Shown one piece after another: positions 1 through 6,660 of a DNA stretch of 50,417 nt (position 1 is the stretch's first letter; each line of letters opens with the position of its first letter). The stretch is from contig CAJTVF010000014.1 in NCBI GenBank assembly GCA_910579435.1, positions 1 to 50,417 of the forward strand, read 5' to 3'. Source of the stretch: an uncultured Oscillibacter sp. (GTDB taxonomy: Bacteria > Bacillota > Clostridia > Oscillospirales > Oscillospiraceae). Both the position numbers and the translations under genes were made by a program. Under the pieces are notes generated by a model that saw only the letters and a list, made by a program, of their open reading frames with translations, was not told the DNA's origin and did not search any database.

Positions 1-1
1 A

Positions 2-151
2 TGGGCGAAATATTATGTGGAGTACGATCATACTAAGACCTTTTTAGATGATGGCTCCACAGAACAATATTTCTACTTGACCGAAGATGTAAAAACCGGG
101 GGATGGATAATCGTTGAGAATGATTCGCCCAGGACAACCACTGAATCATAA
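2..151 (+). CDS. C-terminal end of a hypothetical protein (5' end outside window)
   Basis: An open frame runs from base 2 to a TAA at 149-151 and gives 49 residues rich in Tyr, Asp and Thr. It is followed by a strong hairpin, so it is probably the last gene of an operon. I do not recognise the family. The short beta-rich tail would fit the secreted or membrane proteins around it, but that is only context. Confidence 0.5.
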   Translation, partial: WAKYYVEYDHTKTFLDDGSTEQYFYLTEDVKTGGWIIVENDSPRTTTES

Positions 152-163
152 ATGTACCAGGTT

Positions 164-189
164 ACCCGGCAGGCCATCACCTGCCGGGT
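164..189 (+). terminator. Perfect 10-bp hairpin (first of three related copies)
   Basis: ACCCGGCAGG and CCTGCCGGGT pair around a 6-base loop, just after the stop at 151. Related hairpins lie at 1295-1324 and about 2517-2537. No long T-tract follows, so termination is likely but not certain. Confidence 0.6.
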
Positions 190-234
190 GGTCGTGTGGC
201 CTTCTGAAATTTCCTCAAAAAACTTGACGCAGCG
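164..234 (+). repeat. Hairpin-plus-leader direct repeat, copy 1
   Basis: The hairpin and the following bases up to CGCAGCG are repeated at 2517-2590, both ending in a stretch of the form TTTCCTCAAAAAA..TTG.CGCAGCG. Each copy lies 15-60 bases upstream of an ECF-related gene (250 and 2652), so this is probably a shared promoter/leader segment copied with the paralogous operons. Confidence 0.55.
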
Positions 235-249
235 CAAGGAGGGGTATTT

Positions 250-1269
250 ATGAGAAGCATAGACCTATACACCGCTGTCCGAGCACTGGATGACGATATT
301 CTGGAGCGCAGCGAAACCGCCTTCTATGGGCAGAAAGAGACTGGATGGTTGAAATGGGGGGCTATGGCGGCGTGTGTTGGCCTGATTCTCACAGTGGCCT
401 TAACGACGCTGCCGGGCATTTTGAGGGGGCCGGGTAGCGTTCTGCCGCCTCCCAATCCTGCTCCTGGGCCTACGGTCAGTGAGGATGAGCAACAGAACAA
501 TGGTGAGCCGCTGCAGCCACCCGGCGAGAGAGAAATCACCATTAACTGGGACAATGTGGCGGTGAACGAGTCGGCGGGGCTGGCCCCGAACGCCGCTCCG
601 CTTTACCGGGACCCCGCTCTCTATAACGAGGAAATTTTGGATACGCAGGGTGTCAGGACCTACTATGGCTGGGAGTTAGCTCCCGCCTATATCCCTGATG
701 ACCTCACCGGGGGCGGCAAAGCTGTGTCAGGCCGCATCGTCCGGGAGAAAGCTACCGGGAATGTTGTTGAGGATCAGGCGGGCCGGAGTTTCTGGGTGGA
801 CTTTGGGGAGGACGGAAGCCCTAAATCTAATGACGATGTTGAGATTCCCAAGGGATTTACCATCAGAGCTTCTAGACTGCGTATCCTACACTGCTGCCTT
901 CTTCCGGTAGACGAGGAGCGTACTACCGACTTTGGCGGAGTACCCGTTACCCTCAGTCACTGCTCTATGAAGCACGGCCCCTTTGACCCCACAAAAAAGG
1001 CCCCTGACGGTCTTTCCTATATGCCCGCGGGGTATTACGACATCTATACAGCTACATTCACGCTGGATGGGGTGGAGTATGAGGTATCGGCACAGCGGTT
1101 GGAGTTGGAGGAAGTCATCAAAATCGTGGCGTCCATCATCAATCCATACAGTGAGAATTTTGTTATGGGGCGTTCGCAGGGCATTCCCAACAAGGGCAGC
1201 GCCCCCGCTGAATACCCCGACACCACCATCGTCTCAGGCTTCGACCTGGATGAACCCAGCGAACCATAA
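250..1269 (+). CDS. Membrane-anchored ECF sigma partner protein (anti-sigma-like)
   Basis: The 339-residue protein has a short cytoplasmic N-terminus with charged helices, a WLKWGAMAAC motif leading into one membrane segment (about residues 34-58), a Pro-rich linker, and a large extracellular domain. The same WLKWGA.AAC motif occurs in the protein at 3206, which directly follows an intact ECF sigma gene, so both belong to one family. The ATG at 250 follows AAGGAGGGG. The extracellular part probably senses a surface signal; this is inferred from context only. Its own sigma gene is not adjacent. The last 27 codons match the tail region at 3809-3889. Confidence 0.6.
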   Translation: MRSIDLYTAVRALDDDILERSETAFYGQKETGWLKWGAMAACVGLILTVALTTLPGILRGPGSVLPPPNPAPGPTVSEDEQQNNGEPLQPPGEREITINWDNVAVNESAGLAPNAAPLYRDPALYNEEILDTQGVRTYYGWELAPAYIPDDLTGGGKAVSGRIVREKATGNVVEDQAGRSFWVDFGEDGSPKSNDDVEIPKGFTIRASRLRILHCCLLPVDEERTTDFGGVPVTLSHCSMKHGPFDPTKKAPDGLSYMPAGYYDIYTATFTLDGVEYEVSAQRLELEEVIKIVASIINPYSENFVMGRSQGIPNKGSAPAEYPDTTIVSGFDLDEPSEP

Positions 1270-1294
1270 AGAACCATAAATAAACATAGCCCTC

Positions 1295-1324
1295 CCACCC
1301 GGCAGACCATCACCTGCCGGGTGG
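1295..1324 (+). terminator. 11-bp hairpin (second related copy)
   Basis: CCACCCGGCAG and CTGCCGGGTGG pair around a short loop, 26 bases after the stop of the gene at 250. It is nearly identical to the hairpin at 164-189. It probably ends that gene's transcript. Confidence 0.6.
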
Positions 1325-1434
1325 CTGCGCTGTCCATGGTGAGTGTCGATACGGTGGAAAAATTTTTTAATGCCCTGCAACAAAATGCCTCCCTCGATAA
1401 TTTAGTAAATAGAGCCAGGGAACAGGAGGTAATG

Positions 1435-1548
1435 GAGATGTACTCCCAAGAGGAAATCGCCGGTATTTATCAGCGGCAGTATAAGATGGTGTACCAAATC
1501 TGCATTGATGCTCGTCACCTGTGCGGCAGCGGTGGTGATCGGCATTGA
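1435..1548 (+). pseudogene. N-terminal fragment of an ECF sigma factor
   Basis: The first 24 or so codons (MEMYSQEEIAGIYQRQYKMV and on to YQIC) look like the start of sigma region 2. They follow a GGAGGTAATGG ribosome-binding site. The reading frame then passes into sequence that in another frame encodes the interior of a DUF4179 protein (1505-2458), and stops at 1548. The body of the sigma gene and the start of its partner seem to have been deleted, with the junction near 1500-1510. Confidence 0.65.
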
Positions 1549-2458
1549 TCAAAGACTGATCGACTTTTTGGGCGGCGGTGAGCAGGCCCAGGAGCTGCTT
1601 ACCCCCGGCGCCCAGCCCGTAGACGTTACCACGGAGGACAACGGTGCTTCCCTCCATGTCACCCAGGTATTGATGGACCGTTACACCATCCTGATTCTGT
1701 CCGACTTCACCGCACCCGAGGGGACGGTGTTGGATATGGCCGAGGATGTCAATGAAGACCTTCTCCGTGGATTCAGCGGAATGGACGGGTCTCTGCCCTC
1801 CCTGCTTGATTCGGCTGGAGAGCCGATTGATCTGGGTCAGGGCTGGAGCTATTATGTAAATGTGCTGGATGATGGGGCCCCCCTGGACAACCATCTGACC
1901 CTGCTGTCCCGCATGGAGCTGAGCGAAGGCATTCAGCCGGATTGGGACATTCAGGAGCTGTCCATGCCCGCCGTGGACTTGATTCGGTTTGACCCGGAGG
2001 CGGAGGACATCGTTACGGTCTACTCCGGCGACTGGTCCTGCCAATTCCCTGTGTCCTGGCAGGACATGGGCCGGAGTATGGAGATGAATCAGGTGGTCGG
2101 GCAGGTGGACGATGTGAATATCGCGGTGACAAACATCTACCTGTCCCCCATGACGATGCAGCTCCAGCTGGAGCGGGAGACTCCCGTCCCGCTTCATTCG
2201 CCCGAGGCTGTTGGCGGGGTCTATGCCCGCTGGATCTCCTCACTCAATGTTGACGGCGTAACGCTGACCACAAAGGACGGGCAGACGGTACCTCTGACGG
2301 ACATGGGCAATACGGGGAGTAACCAGGAGCTGAATTGCAGCTTCCTGCTAAACGAGATTACAGACTTGGCGCAGCTCCAGACCCTTACCTTACGCATTGG
2401 AGAAGGCAGCGTTGATATTCCTCTGGATGGATTTGCGGATGAATCAGTCGAGCCGTAA
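1505..2458 (+). pseudogene. DUF4179-like sigma partner, N-terminally truncated
   Basis: Of 317 open codons, those after the membrane segment (AAAVVIG, then DQRLIDFLGGGEQAQELL and the LHVTQVLMDRYTIL block) resemble DUF4179 extracellular proteins. The cytoplasmic N-terminus expected of the family is absent. The only start is an ATG inside the presumed membrane segment, without a good ribosome-binding site. Together with the sigma remnant just upstream this points to a deletion fusion. The rest of the frame is open, so the deletion may be recent. Confidence 0.6.
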
Positions 2459-2516
2459 GTTGACACAGCTCCCCTCTATCTCCTGGAAAATTTAATATCT
2501 AAAGCAGCAATTTCCT

Positions 2517-2590
2517 CACCTGGCAGGCTATCATCTGCTGGGTGGGGAAATTGTCCTCTGAAAATTTCCTCAAAAAAATTTGCCGCAGCG
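2517..2590 (+). repeat. Hairpin-plus-leader direct repeat, copy 2 (ECF promoter region)
   Basis: This degenerate copy of the 164-234 element has G-T pairs in its hairpin arms. It continues into GTGTAGTATTTTCC...CCATAGTAGATAG, upstream of the sigma gene at 2652. The arrangement suggests an autoregulated ECF promoter, which is inference. Confidence 0.5.
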
Positions 2591-2651
2591 TGTAGTATTT
2601 TCCGAAAAATCCATAGTAGATAGTTGAGGGACAGAGAGGAGGGATGCCCAG

Positions 2652-3209
2652 ATGGATGACAACGCCATCATAGAACTGTTCTTCGCCCGGTCGGAGCAGG
2701 CGATCCGGGAGCTGGACGGCAAATACGGCAAGGTCTGCCACAGCCTGTCCTACAACATCCTGCACAGCCGCCAGGACGCGGAGGAGTGCGTGAACGACGC
2801 CTATCTGGGCACCTGGGACGCCATCCCGCCGGCCCGGCCCAATCCGCTGCTGGCGTTCCTGTGCCGGATCGTCCGCAATCTCTCCCTTATGCGGTATCAC
2901 GCGGACAGAGCGGCCAAGCGCGGCGGCGGCAGCTACACCGTGGCGCTGGAGGAGCTGGAGGACTGTCTGGCCTCGCCCCGCACAGTGGAGGGGGACATGG
3001 AGGAGCAGGAACTTGTCCGGCTGATCGAGGACTTCCTGGAAACCCTGTCCCTGGAGAATCGGGTCATCCTCATGCGCCGGTACTGGTTCTCCGACAGCTG
3101 CGGGGAGATCGCGGAGCGGGCCGGCCTGTCAGAGAAGAACGTGTCCGTCCGGCTGACCCGTATCCGAAAGCAGCTGCGGCACTATTTTGAGGAAAGAGGG
3201 GTCATGTGA
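2652..3209 (+). CDS. ECF-family RNA polymerase sigma factor
   Basis: The 185-residue protein has sigma region 2 at about residues 20-85 (AEECVNDAYLGTWDAIPP, then FLCRIVRNLSL, the core-binding and -10 recognition helices). Region 4 follows at about 125-180 (LENRVILMRRYWF, then a helix-turn-helix CGEIAERAGLSEKNVSVRL). Length and domain order fit the ECF group. The ATG at 2652 follows GAGGAGGG. It overlaps the start of its membrane partner (3206) by 4 bases, so the two are translationally coupled. Confidence 0.9.
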   Translation: MDDNAIIELFFARSEQAIRELDGKYGKVCHSLSYNILHSRQDAEECVNDAYLGTWDAIPPARPNPLLAFLCRIVRNLSLMRYHADRAAKRGGGSYTVALEELEDCLASPRTVEGDMEEQELVRLIEDFLETLSLENRVILMRRYWFSDSCGEIAERAGLSEKNVSVRLTRIRKQLRHYFEERGVM

Positions 3210-3799
3210 TGAATGCGGCACAGTTTTCCCATGCGCTGGGAAAAGTCAACGACAAGTACATCATGGAAGCGATCACCTACGAGCGCAAAAAGAAAAGCGG
3301 CTGGCTGAAATGGGGCGCTGTGGCGGCGTGCCTGTGCCTTGTTGCCGGGATTGCAGTTACGGGTATACTCCGGTCACATCTTCTATCCCCAAATGATGTA
3401 CTCCATGAACCGGAGCAGTATAGGGCGATTATGTGGGAAGATGTTCCATCCACCGAGCCATTTGGATCACTGTTTCCTACCGAAATCATAGAAGGATATG
3501 TGCTCGAAAATGATGTTGCCTTGTATGGTGAGGGAAATGAAAGTGTTTTGCAAGCCCGATTTTTCAATGAGCAGCTTGGTGACGAATTGGTGGTAACGGT
3601 TTATGTAAAAGGCCATTATGGAGATGAACCTTTAGATGAAGTCATCTATGGCGGCCACGCTTTCAAAGGCAGTATGATTGCGATTGACGGAGGGGATTAT
3701 GTGATACGTTACCTCACTAGACGGGACATTATTGCAATCTCTGGATTTGAGGATATGGTAAAGTCGGCGCGGCAACTTTCCTCGTGGAGTATGGCGTAG
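3206..3799 (+). CDS. Membrane-anchored partner of the ECF sigma factor
   Basis: The 197-residue protein overlaps the sigma gene by 4 bases. It has about 30 cytoplasmic residues, the KSGWLKWGAVAACLCLVAG membrane segment at about 31-55, and an extracellular domain. By position and motif it is the cognate anti-sigma-like partner. It ends at a TAG (3797-3799), yet the same frame continues past that stop for 29 more codons to a TAG at 3887-3889. That extension closely matches the C-terminus of the paralogue at 250. The protein is therefore probably truncated by a nonsense change; readthrough cannot be excluded. Confidence 0.75.
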   Translation: MMNAAQFSHALGKVNDKYIMEAITYERKKKSGWLKWGAVAACLCLVAGIAVTGILRSHLLSPNDVLHEPEQYRAIMWEDVPSTEPFGSLFPTEIIEGYVLENDVALYGEGNESVLQARFFNEQLGDELVVTVYVKGHYGDEPLDEVIYGGHAFKGSMIAIDGGDYVIRYLTRRDIIAISGFEDMVKSARQLSSWSMA

Positions 3800-3889
3800 G
3801 AACTTCCTGACAAGGGCAGCGCCCCAACCGAATACCCCGACACCACCATCGTCCCAGGCTTCGACCTGGACAAACCCGCTGTATCGTAG
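3800..3889 (+). other. In-frame C-terminal tail beyond a TAG stop; direct repeat of 1189-1269
   Basis: Bases 3809-3889 repeat 1189-1269 almost exactly (EYPDTTIV.GFDLD in both). They lie in frame with the gene at 3206. The remaining stretch to 4139 holds no gene. It contains two similar AT-rich segments, each ending in CCGATATG, that could be promoters for the sigma gene at 4140. Confidence 0.6.
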
Positions 3890-4139
3890 GAACGGTTCGC
3901 CGCCGCTTTTTACAAACCTTGACTTTTTGACCAATTACCGATATGATAGAGACAGCATTCCGGCATATCCTTCTGCTTGGTTTCGTCCGGCAGTGAAAAG
4001 GATGAAGCTCAAAAGGCCCCTTAAAGTTCTAGCTTTTTGAGGATATTTGCCCAAAACCTTATTTTTTAATGGAATTTGCCGATATGCAAGTGGGAAGGTA
4101 TGTTTTCGGGCTCCAAACGCCTGTCAGGAGGTAGCGCCT

Positions 4140-4264
4140 ATGCTGATGCTCTATCTGCAAATGCTGGATACGCTGGAGGAAAAGGTCCGGTTTGAGGAAA
4201 TCTACCTGAAATACCGAAACGCCATGTTCCGCGCGGCGGACGGCATCCTGCACAACGACCAGGA
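4140..4264 (+). pseudogene. ECF sigma factor, 5' part, interrupted by the prophage
   Basis: The ATG at 4140 opens a sigma region 2 start (LDTLEEKVRFEEIYLKYRN, then FRAADGILHNDQD). The homology stops at base 4264, where phage DNA begins. The rest of the gene is at 41425-41827, in the correct frame: 125 + 403 bases make 176 codons including the stop. The phage-encoded extension reaches a stop at 4286. The truncated product lacks region 4 and cannot act as a sigma factor. Confidence 0.88.
4260..4264 (+). repeat. Target-site duplication, left copy (CAGGA)
   Basis: CAGGA is the last host sequence before the TGTGAG phage end. The same five bases follow the right end at 41420-41424. Five bases is the duplication length made by Mu-type transposases. 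Confidence 0.88.
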
Positions 4265-4588
4265 TGTGAGTTTTCAGAATAGTTGAGAAATGGGACCAGG
4301 TGGGGGTTTGTTTATGAAAAAAGGCGGGAAAATCCGAAAAACGCCCTAATATCAAGGTATTCCATGCAATACAAGCGGGAAATCGTGAAAGGAGTTGTAA
4401 CCTTGTGAAAACAAGATTGCAATTTCTTTTTTTGTTTTTTTGGCCTTGGACGGCCTCCAGGCGGGGAACCAGGCCAGGGTTTTAAAGGGGCCGTTTAAGG
4501 GCGTTTAAGCGGCGGGCGGGACGAAACAGCGGACGGGGGCAAAAGCCCGGAATTTCAACGCTTTTAGCCGTTTAAGAGGATTATAAAA

Positions 4589-4646
4589 ACCGTTTAAGAG
4601 CGGACGCACCAGGCGGCGCACAACACGCTCTTAAACGGTCTTTTTT
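4589..4646 (+). terminator. Intrinsic terminator with 14-bp stem
   Basis: ACCGTTTAAGAGCG (4589-4602) pairs with CGCTCTTAAACGGT (4626-4639), and TTTTTT follows at 4641-4646. It would stop host transcription of the interrupted sigma gene from entering the phage. The stem carries the CGTTTAAG motif. Confidence 0.75.
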
Positions 4647-4825
4647 CCCTTTTAAATATAGTCAGCCCGCGCAAATCATGCACGGGCTGAAAAATCATGC
4701 ACGGGCCTTGAAAACAGGGGATTTTTCGGCGGTGGGCGGTGTTTTGCCGCCCACCCTGTTTGCACGGGCTATTTGCCGTATTATCGTGGTGGAGCGTGGG
4801 CATTTAAATGGTGGACATGGTAATT

Positions 4826-4856
4826 AAAAGGGGGTTGTAAAATACAACCCCCTTTT
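4826..4856. terminator. Perfect 14-bp hairpin below the repressor gene
   Basis: AAAAGGGGGTTGTA and TACAACCCCCTTTT pair around a 3-base loop. The stem ends in T on either strand, so it can work in both directions. It probably ends the leftward repressor transcript, whose gene stops at 5004. Confidence 0.7.
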
Positions 4857-4940
4857 AGGGGTGATCTATTTGTTCACCCCTCTATGGATAAACACCTATG
4901 GGAGTCTTTCTTTTGCAGGAGAATAACAAAACAGGTTATT

Positions 4941-4959
4941 TTCTCACGAAATAATCACA
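4941..4959 (+). repeat. 19-bp repeat, left copy
   Basis: TTCTCACGAAATAATCACA differs by one base from 40979-40997, which sits just upstream of the right-end XRE gene. TTATTT and AAATAA arms form a dyad around this copy. It may be an operator or an end-proximal protein site. Confidence 0.5.
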
Positions 4960-4990
4960 AGGAGCAGCCCCCGATGGTAGGCTTTTCATG

Positions 4991-5003
4991 TATACAAATG
5001 GGG
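4991..5003. promoter_or_regulatory. Possible fourth repressor operator
   Basis: TATACAAATGGGG matches the core of the three operators at 5562-5652. It lies just beyond the repressor stop codon. A single short match, so tentative. Confidence 0.35.
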
Positions 5004-5522
5004 TTAATCGCAATATTGAGCCAGCTGTGTCAGTTCCCCGGCCCGCTTGGCCAGTTCAGCACGTCCTTGGGTATTCAAACTGAAAGCGGCGCGGACAACC
5101 TGGGCAACCTGATCAGCATCCAGATCAGCGGGGCCATCGTCCCGGAGCAGGCGTTCAGTGACCGTTTGCATAACACCCGTCAAGACTGACACGGCCAGCA
5201 TCTGCCGCTCCTGGGAACTACAATCGAAATCCAACTTGAATGTCTGAAACAGGCTGACCAGGACATCAAGCTGCCCCTGTATTGCAGCACTATTTTGGAG
5301 GAAAGTCTCTCGGTCAACTTCGCCGCGCAAGAACTCGCCGCTAACTTTGAAGTATCGCTCCAGCGCAGCCATTGCCCTGGAATTAGGCTCTCGGAGTCCA
5401 TTTTCATAATTGCGAATAGCAGCCATGCTAACGCCTATTTTTTGAGCAAGTTGCTCCTGTGTCAACCCTTCGGCTTTCCGCAACTCCTGGATGCGTTGGC
5501 CCATTGCTCCCCTATTTCCCAT
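5004..5522 (-). CDS. XRE-family phage repressor
   Basis: The 172-residue protein has an N-terminal helix-turn-helix at about residues 10-62 (IQELRKAEGLTQEQLAQKIG, then AAIRNYENGLREP). The C-terminal half is helical and possibly mediates dimerisation. It is the only leftward gene of the prophage and diverges from the Cro-like gene at 5667, the usual arrangement of a lysogeny repressor. The ATG at 5522 follows AGGAGG on the minus strand. Its promoter and an overlapping operator are visible at 5548-5577. No Ser-Lys autocleavage domain is obvious, so release probably depends on the antirepressor. Confidence 0.85.
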   Translation of the reverse strand: MGNRGAMGQRIQELRKAEGLTQEQLAQKIGVSMAAIRNYENGLREPNSRAMAALERYFKVSGEFLRGEVDRETFLQNSAAIQGQLDVLVSLFQTFKLDFDCSSQERQMLAVSVLTGVMQTVTERLLRDDGPADLDADQVAQVVRAAFSLNTQGRAELAKRAGELTQLAQYCD

Positions 5523-5547
5523 TTGACACGCCTCCTCTACTCAAAAG

Positions 5548-5576
5548 AGTATAGCCGACGCTTATACAAATGTAAA
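5548..5576 (-). promoter_or_regulatory. Repressor promoter
   Basis: On the minus strand, TTTACA (5576-5571) and TATACT (5553-5548) are separated by 17 bases. The -35 box lies inside the operator at 5562-5577, so the repressor can control its own gene. Confidence 0.8.
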
Positions 5577-5577
5577 C
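5562..5577. promoter_or_regulatory. Operator O1
   Basis: TTATACAAATGTAAAC, with related copies at 5602-5618 and 5636-5652. It overlaps the -35 box of the repressor promoter. Confidence 0.65.
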
Positions 5578-5597
5578 AATGAAATCAAAAAAACCGC

Positions 5598-5626
5598 TTG
5601 ACATATACAAATGGAAACGCTATAAT
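5598..5626 (+). promoter_or_regulatory. Early rightward promoter with a perfect consensus
   Basis: TTGACA (5598-5603), a 17-base spacer, and TATAAT (5621-5626) form a textbook sigma-A promoter. Operator O2 fills the spacer, so bound repressor would block it. It drives the Cro-like, antirepressor and transposition genes. Confidence 0.9.
5602..5618. promoter_or_regulatory. Operator O2
   Basis: CATATACAAATGGAAAC lies between the -35 and -10 boxes of the early promoter. It shares the ATACAAATG.AAAC core with O1. Confidence 0.65.
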
Positions 5627-5635
5627 GGCGCGTAG

Positions 5636-5652
5636 GATATACAAACGGAAAC
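5636..5652. promoter_or_regulatory. Operator O3
   Basis: GATATACAAACGGAAAC, 34 bases after O2, lies in the early transcript leader just before the ribosome-binding site of the gene at 5667. Confidence 0.6.
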
Positions 5653-5666
5653 AAGGAGGGACAAAA

Positions 5667-5885
5667 ATGCTTTTGAAGGTAAACGCAGACAAACTTCAAA
5701 CCCAGCGTGAACGTGCGCAGATGACCCCGTACCGCCTGGCAAAAGAAGCGGGCCTCCCCGTCAATGCGATCTACCGCTTGGAGGATGGGACCACCAAGAT
5801 GACGAACCACCTGCGGGCCAGGGAAATTGCCAAAGCCCTCCATTGTGGGGTTGAGGATATTTTTACCGAAACGAAAGGAGCCTAA
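5667..5885 (+). CDS. Cro/Ner-like XRE regulator, first early gene
   Basis: The 72-residue protein is almost entirely a helix-turn-helix domain (residues about 8-60, with TPYRLAKEAGLPVNAIYRLE as the recognition region). The ATG at 5667 follows AAGGAGGG. As the first gene from the early promoter, opposite the repressor, it is placed like Ner of Mu or Cro of lambda and may shut off both promoters. The family assignment is clear; the regulatory role is inferred. Confidence 0.82.
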   Translation: MLLKVNADKLQTQRERAQMTPYRLAKEAGLPVNAIYRLEDGTTKMTNHLRAREIAKALHCGVEDIFTETKGA

Positions 5886-5888
5886 ACC

Positions 5889-6581
5889 ATGAACGAGATG
5901 CAGGTATTCAAGTACAAGGACAACGAGGTTCGCACCGTGGAGCAGGGCGGGGAGGTGTGGTGGGTGCTGGCCGATGTGTGCCGGGTGCTGGCTTTGAGCG
6001 AACCGCACCGGGTAGCGCACCGTCTGGACGAGGACGAAAAGGGGCGTACTCAGATTACGACCCTTGGCGGAGATCAGAAGATGACCATCATCAGCGAGAG
6101 CGGCCTGTACAAGGTCATCCTCCGCTCGGACAAGCCGGAGGCCAAAAAGTTCACCCGCTGGGTGACCCACGAAGTCCTGCCGACCATCCGCAGGACGGGC
6201 GGCTACGGGAGCCAGGCGGCGGGGCTGACCAAGCTGGCGGAACAGATGGCCCAGACCGCTACCGCAATTGTTCAGGTCGCTTCCGCGATGACCACGGTGG
6301 TGGATAAGCTGACCGGCCTGGTGGACAAGATGAGCAGCCGCCCCGTTGCCCTGGAGGCTGAACTGGACTGCACCCGTCCGGCCTATTACGGCCCCGCCCG
6401 GTGCAAGCTGGAGAGCTTTCCCAAGGAACTTGTACGTCAGGTGGAAGAGATGCTGGCCCAGATGCAGGAACAGCAGAACCTCAATTTCAGCATGATCGCC
6501 CGGTTCTGCACCATCAACGGCCATGCTATTTCCAGCCCGGCGGTCAAGACCTACTACCAAAAGTATTTCAGCGAGGATTGA
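5889..6581 (+). CDS. Phage antirepressor (Bro-N domain)
   Basis: Residues 1-105 form a Bro-N domain (VWWVLADVCRVLALSEPHRV, then the SESGLYKVILRSDKPEAKKF block and RWVTHEVLPTIRRTGGYG), which is diagnostic. The middle is a helical segment and the C-terminal ~70 residues resemble antirepressor tails. It starts 3 bases after the Cro-like gene. Such proteins bind and disable a phage repressor, so it probably controls exit from lysogeny. Confidence 0.88.
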   Translation: MNEMQVFKYKDNEVRTVEQGGEVWWVLADVCRVLALSEPHRVAHRLDEDEKGRTQITTLGGDQKMTIISESGLYKVILRSDKPEAKKFTRWVTHEVLPTIRRTGGYGSQAAGLTKLAEQMAQTATAIVQVASAMTTVVDKLTGLVDKMSSRPVALEAELDCTRPAYYGPARCKLESFPKELVRQVEEMLAQMQEQQNLNFSMIARFCTINGHAISSPAVKTYYQKYFSED

Positions 6582-6588
6582 GCCGAAA

Positions 6589-6602
6589 CGGCCTGCGGGC
6601 CG
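6589..6602 (+). other. Short GC hairpin between antirepressor and transposase
   Basis: CGGCC and GGCCG pair around TGCG, 8 bases after the antirepressor stop. There is no T-tract. It could tune transposase expression. Confidence 0.35.
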
Positions 6603-6660
6603 TCTGCGGGGGATGACCTCCCCACACTGATGATGGCAGGTCAAGAAAGCGGGTGGAGCA

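Larger units (their letters stand above)
4265..5003. other. Prophage left end: noncoding, end-binding and regulatory DNA
   Basis: No convincing gene is present in these 739 bases. They contain at least five copies of CGTTTAAG or its complement (4492, 4502, 4569, 4591, 4630), two terminator-like hairpins, a 9-bp hairpin (4731-4739 with 4747-4755), and two direct repeats AATCATGCACGGG (from 4674 and 4692). A 19-bp sequence at 4941-4959 recurs near the right end. Transposase sites are expected here, but I could not define a consensus shared with the right end. Confidence 0.55.

Noticed and set aside
4265..4286. A functional truncated sigma factor ending at 4286
   Set aside because: Only part of region 2 would be made; the phage-derived end codons are incidental.
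4405..4485. A 26-codon hydrophobic peptide (GTG at 4405) in the left end
   Set aside because: There is a GGAG upstream, but the peptide runs through a T-tract and has no family or coding signal; too weak to annotate.
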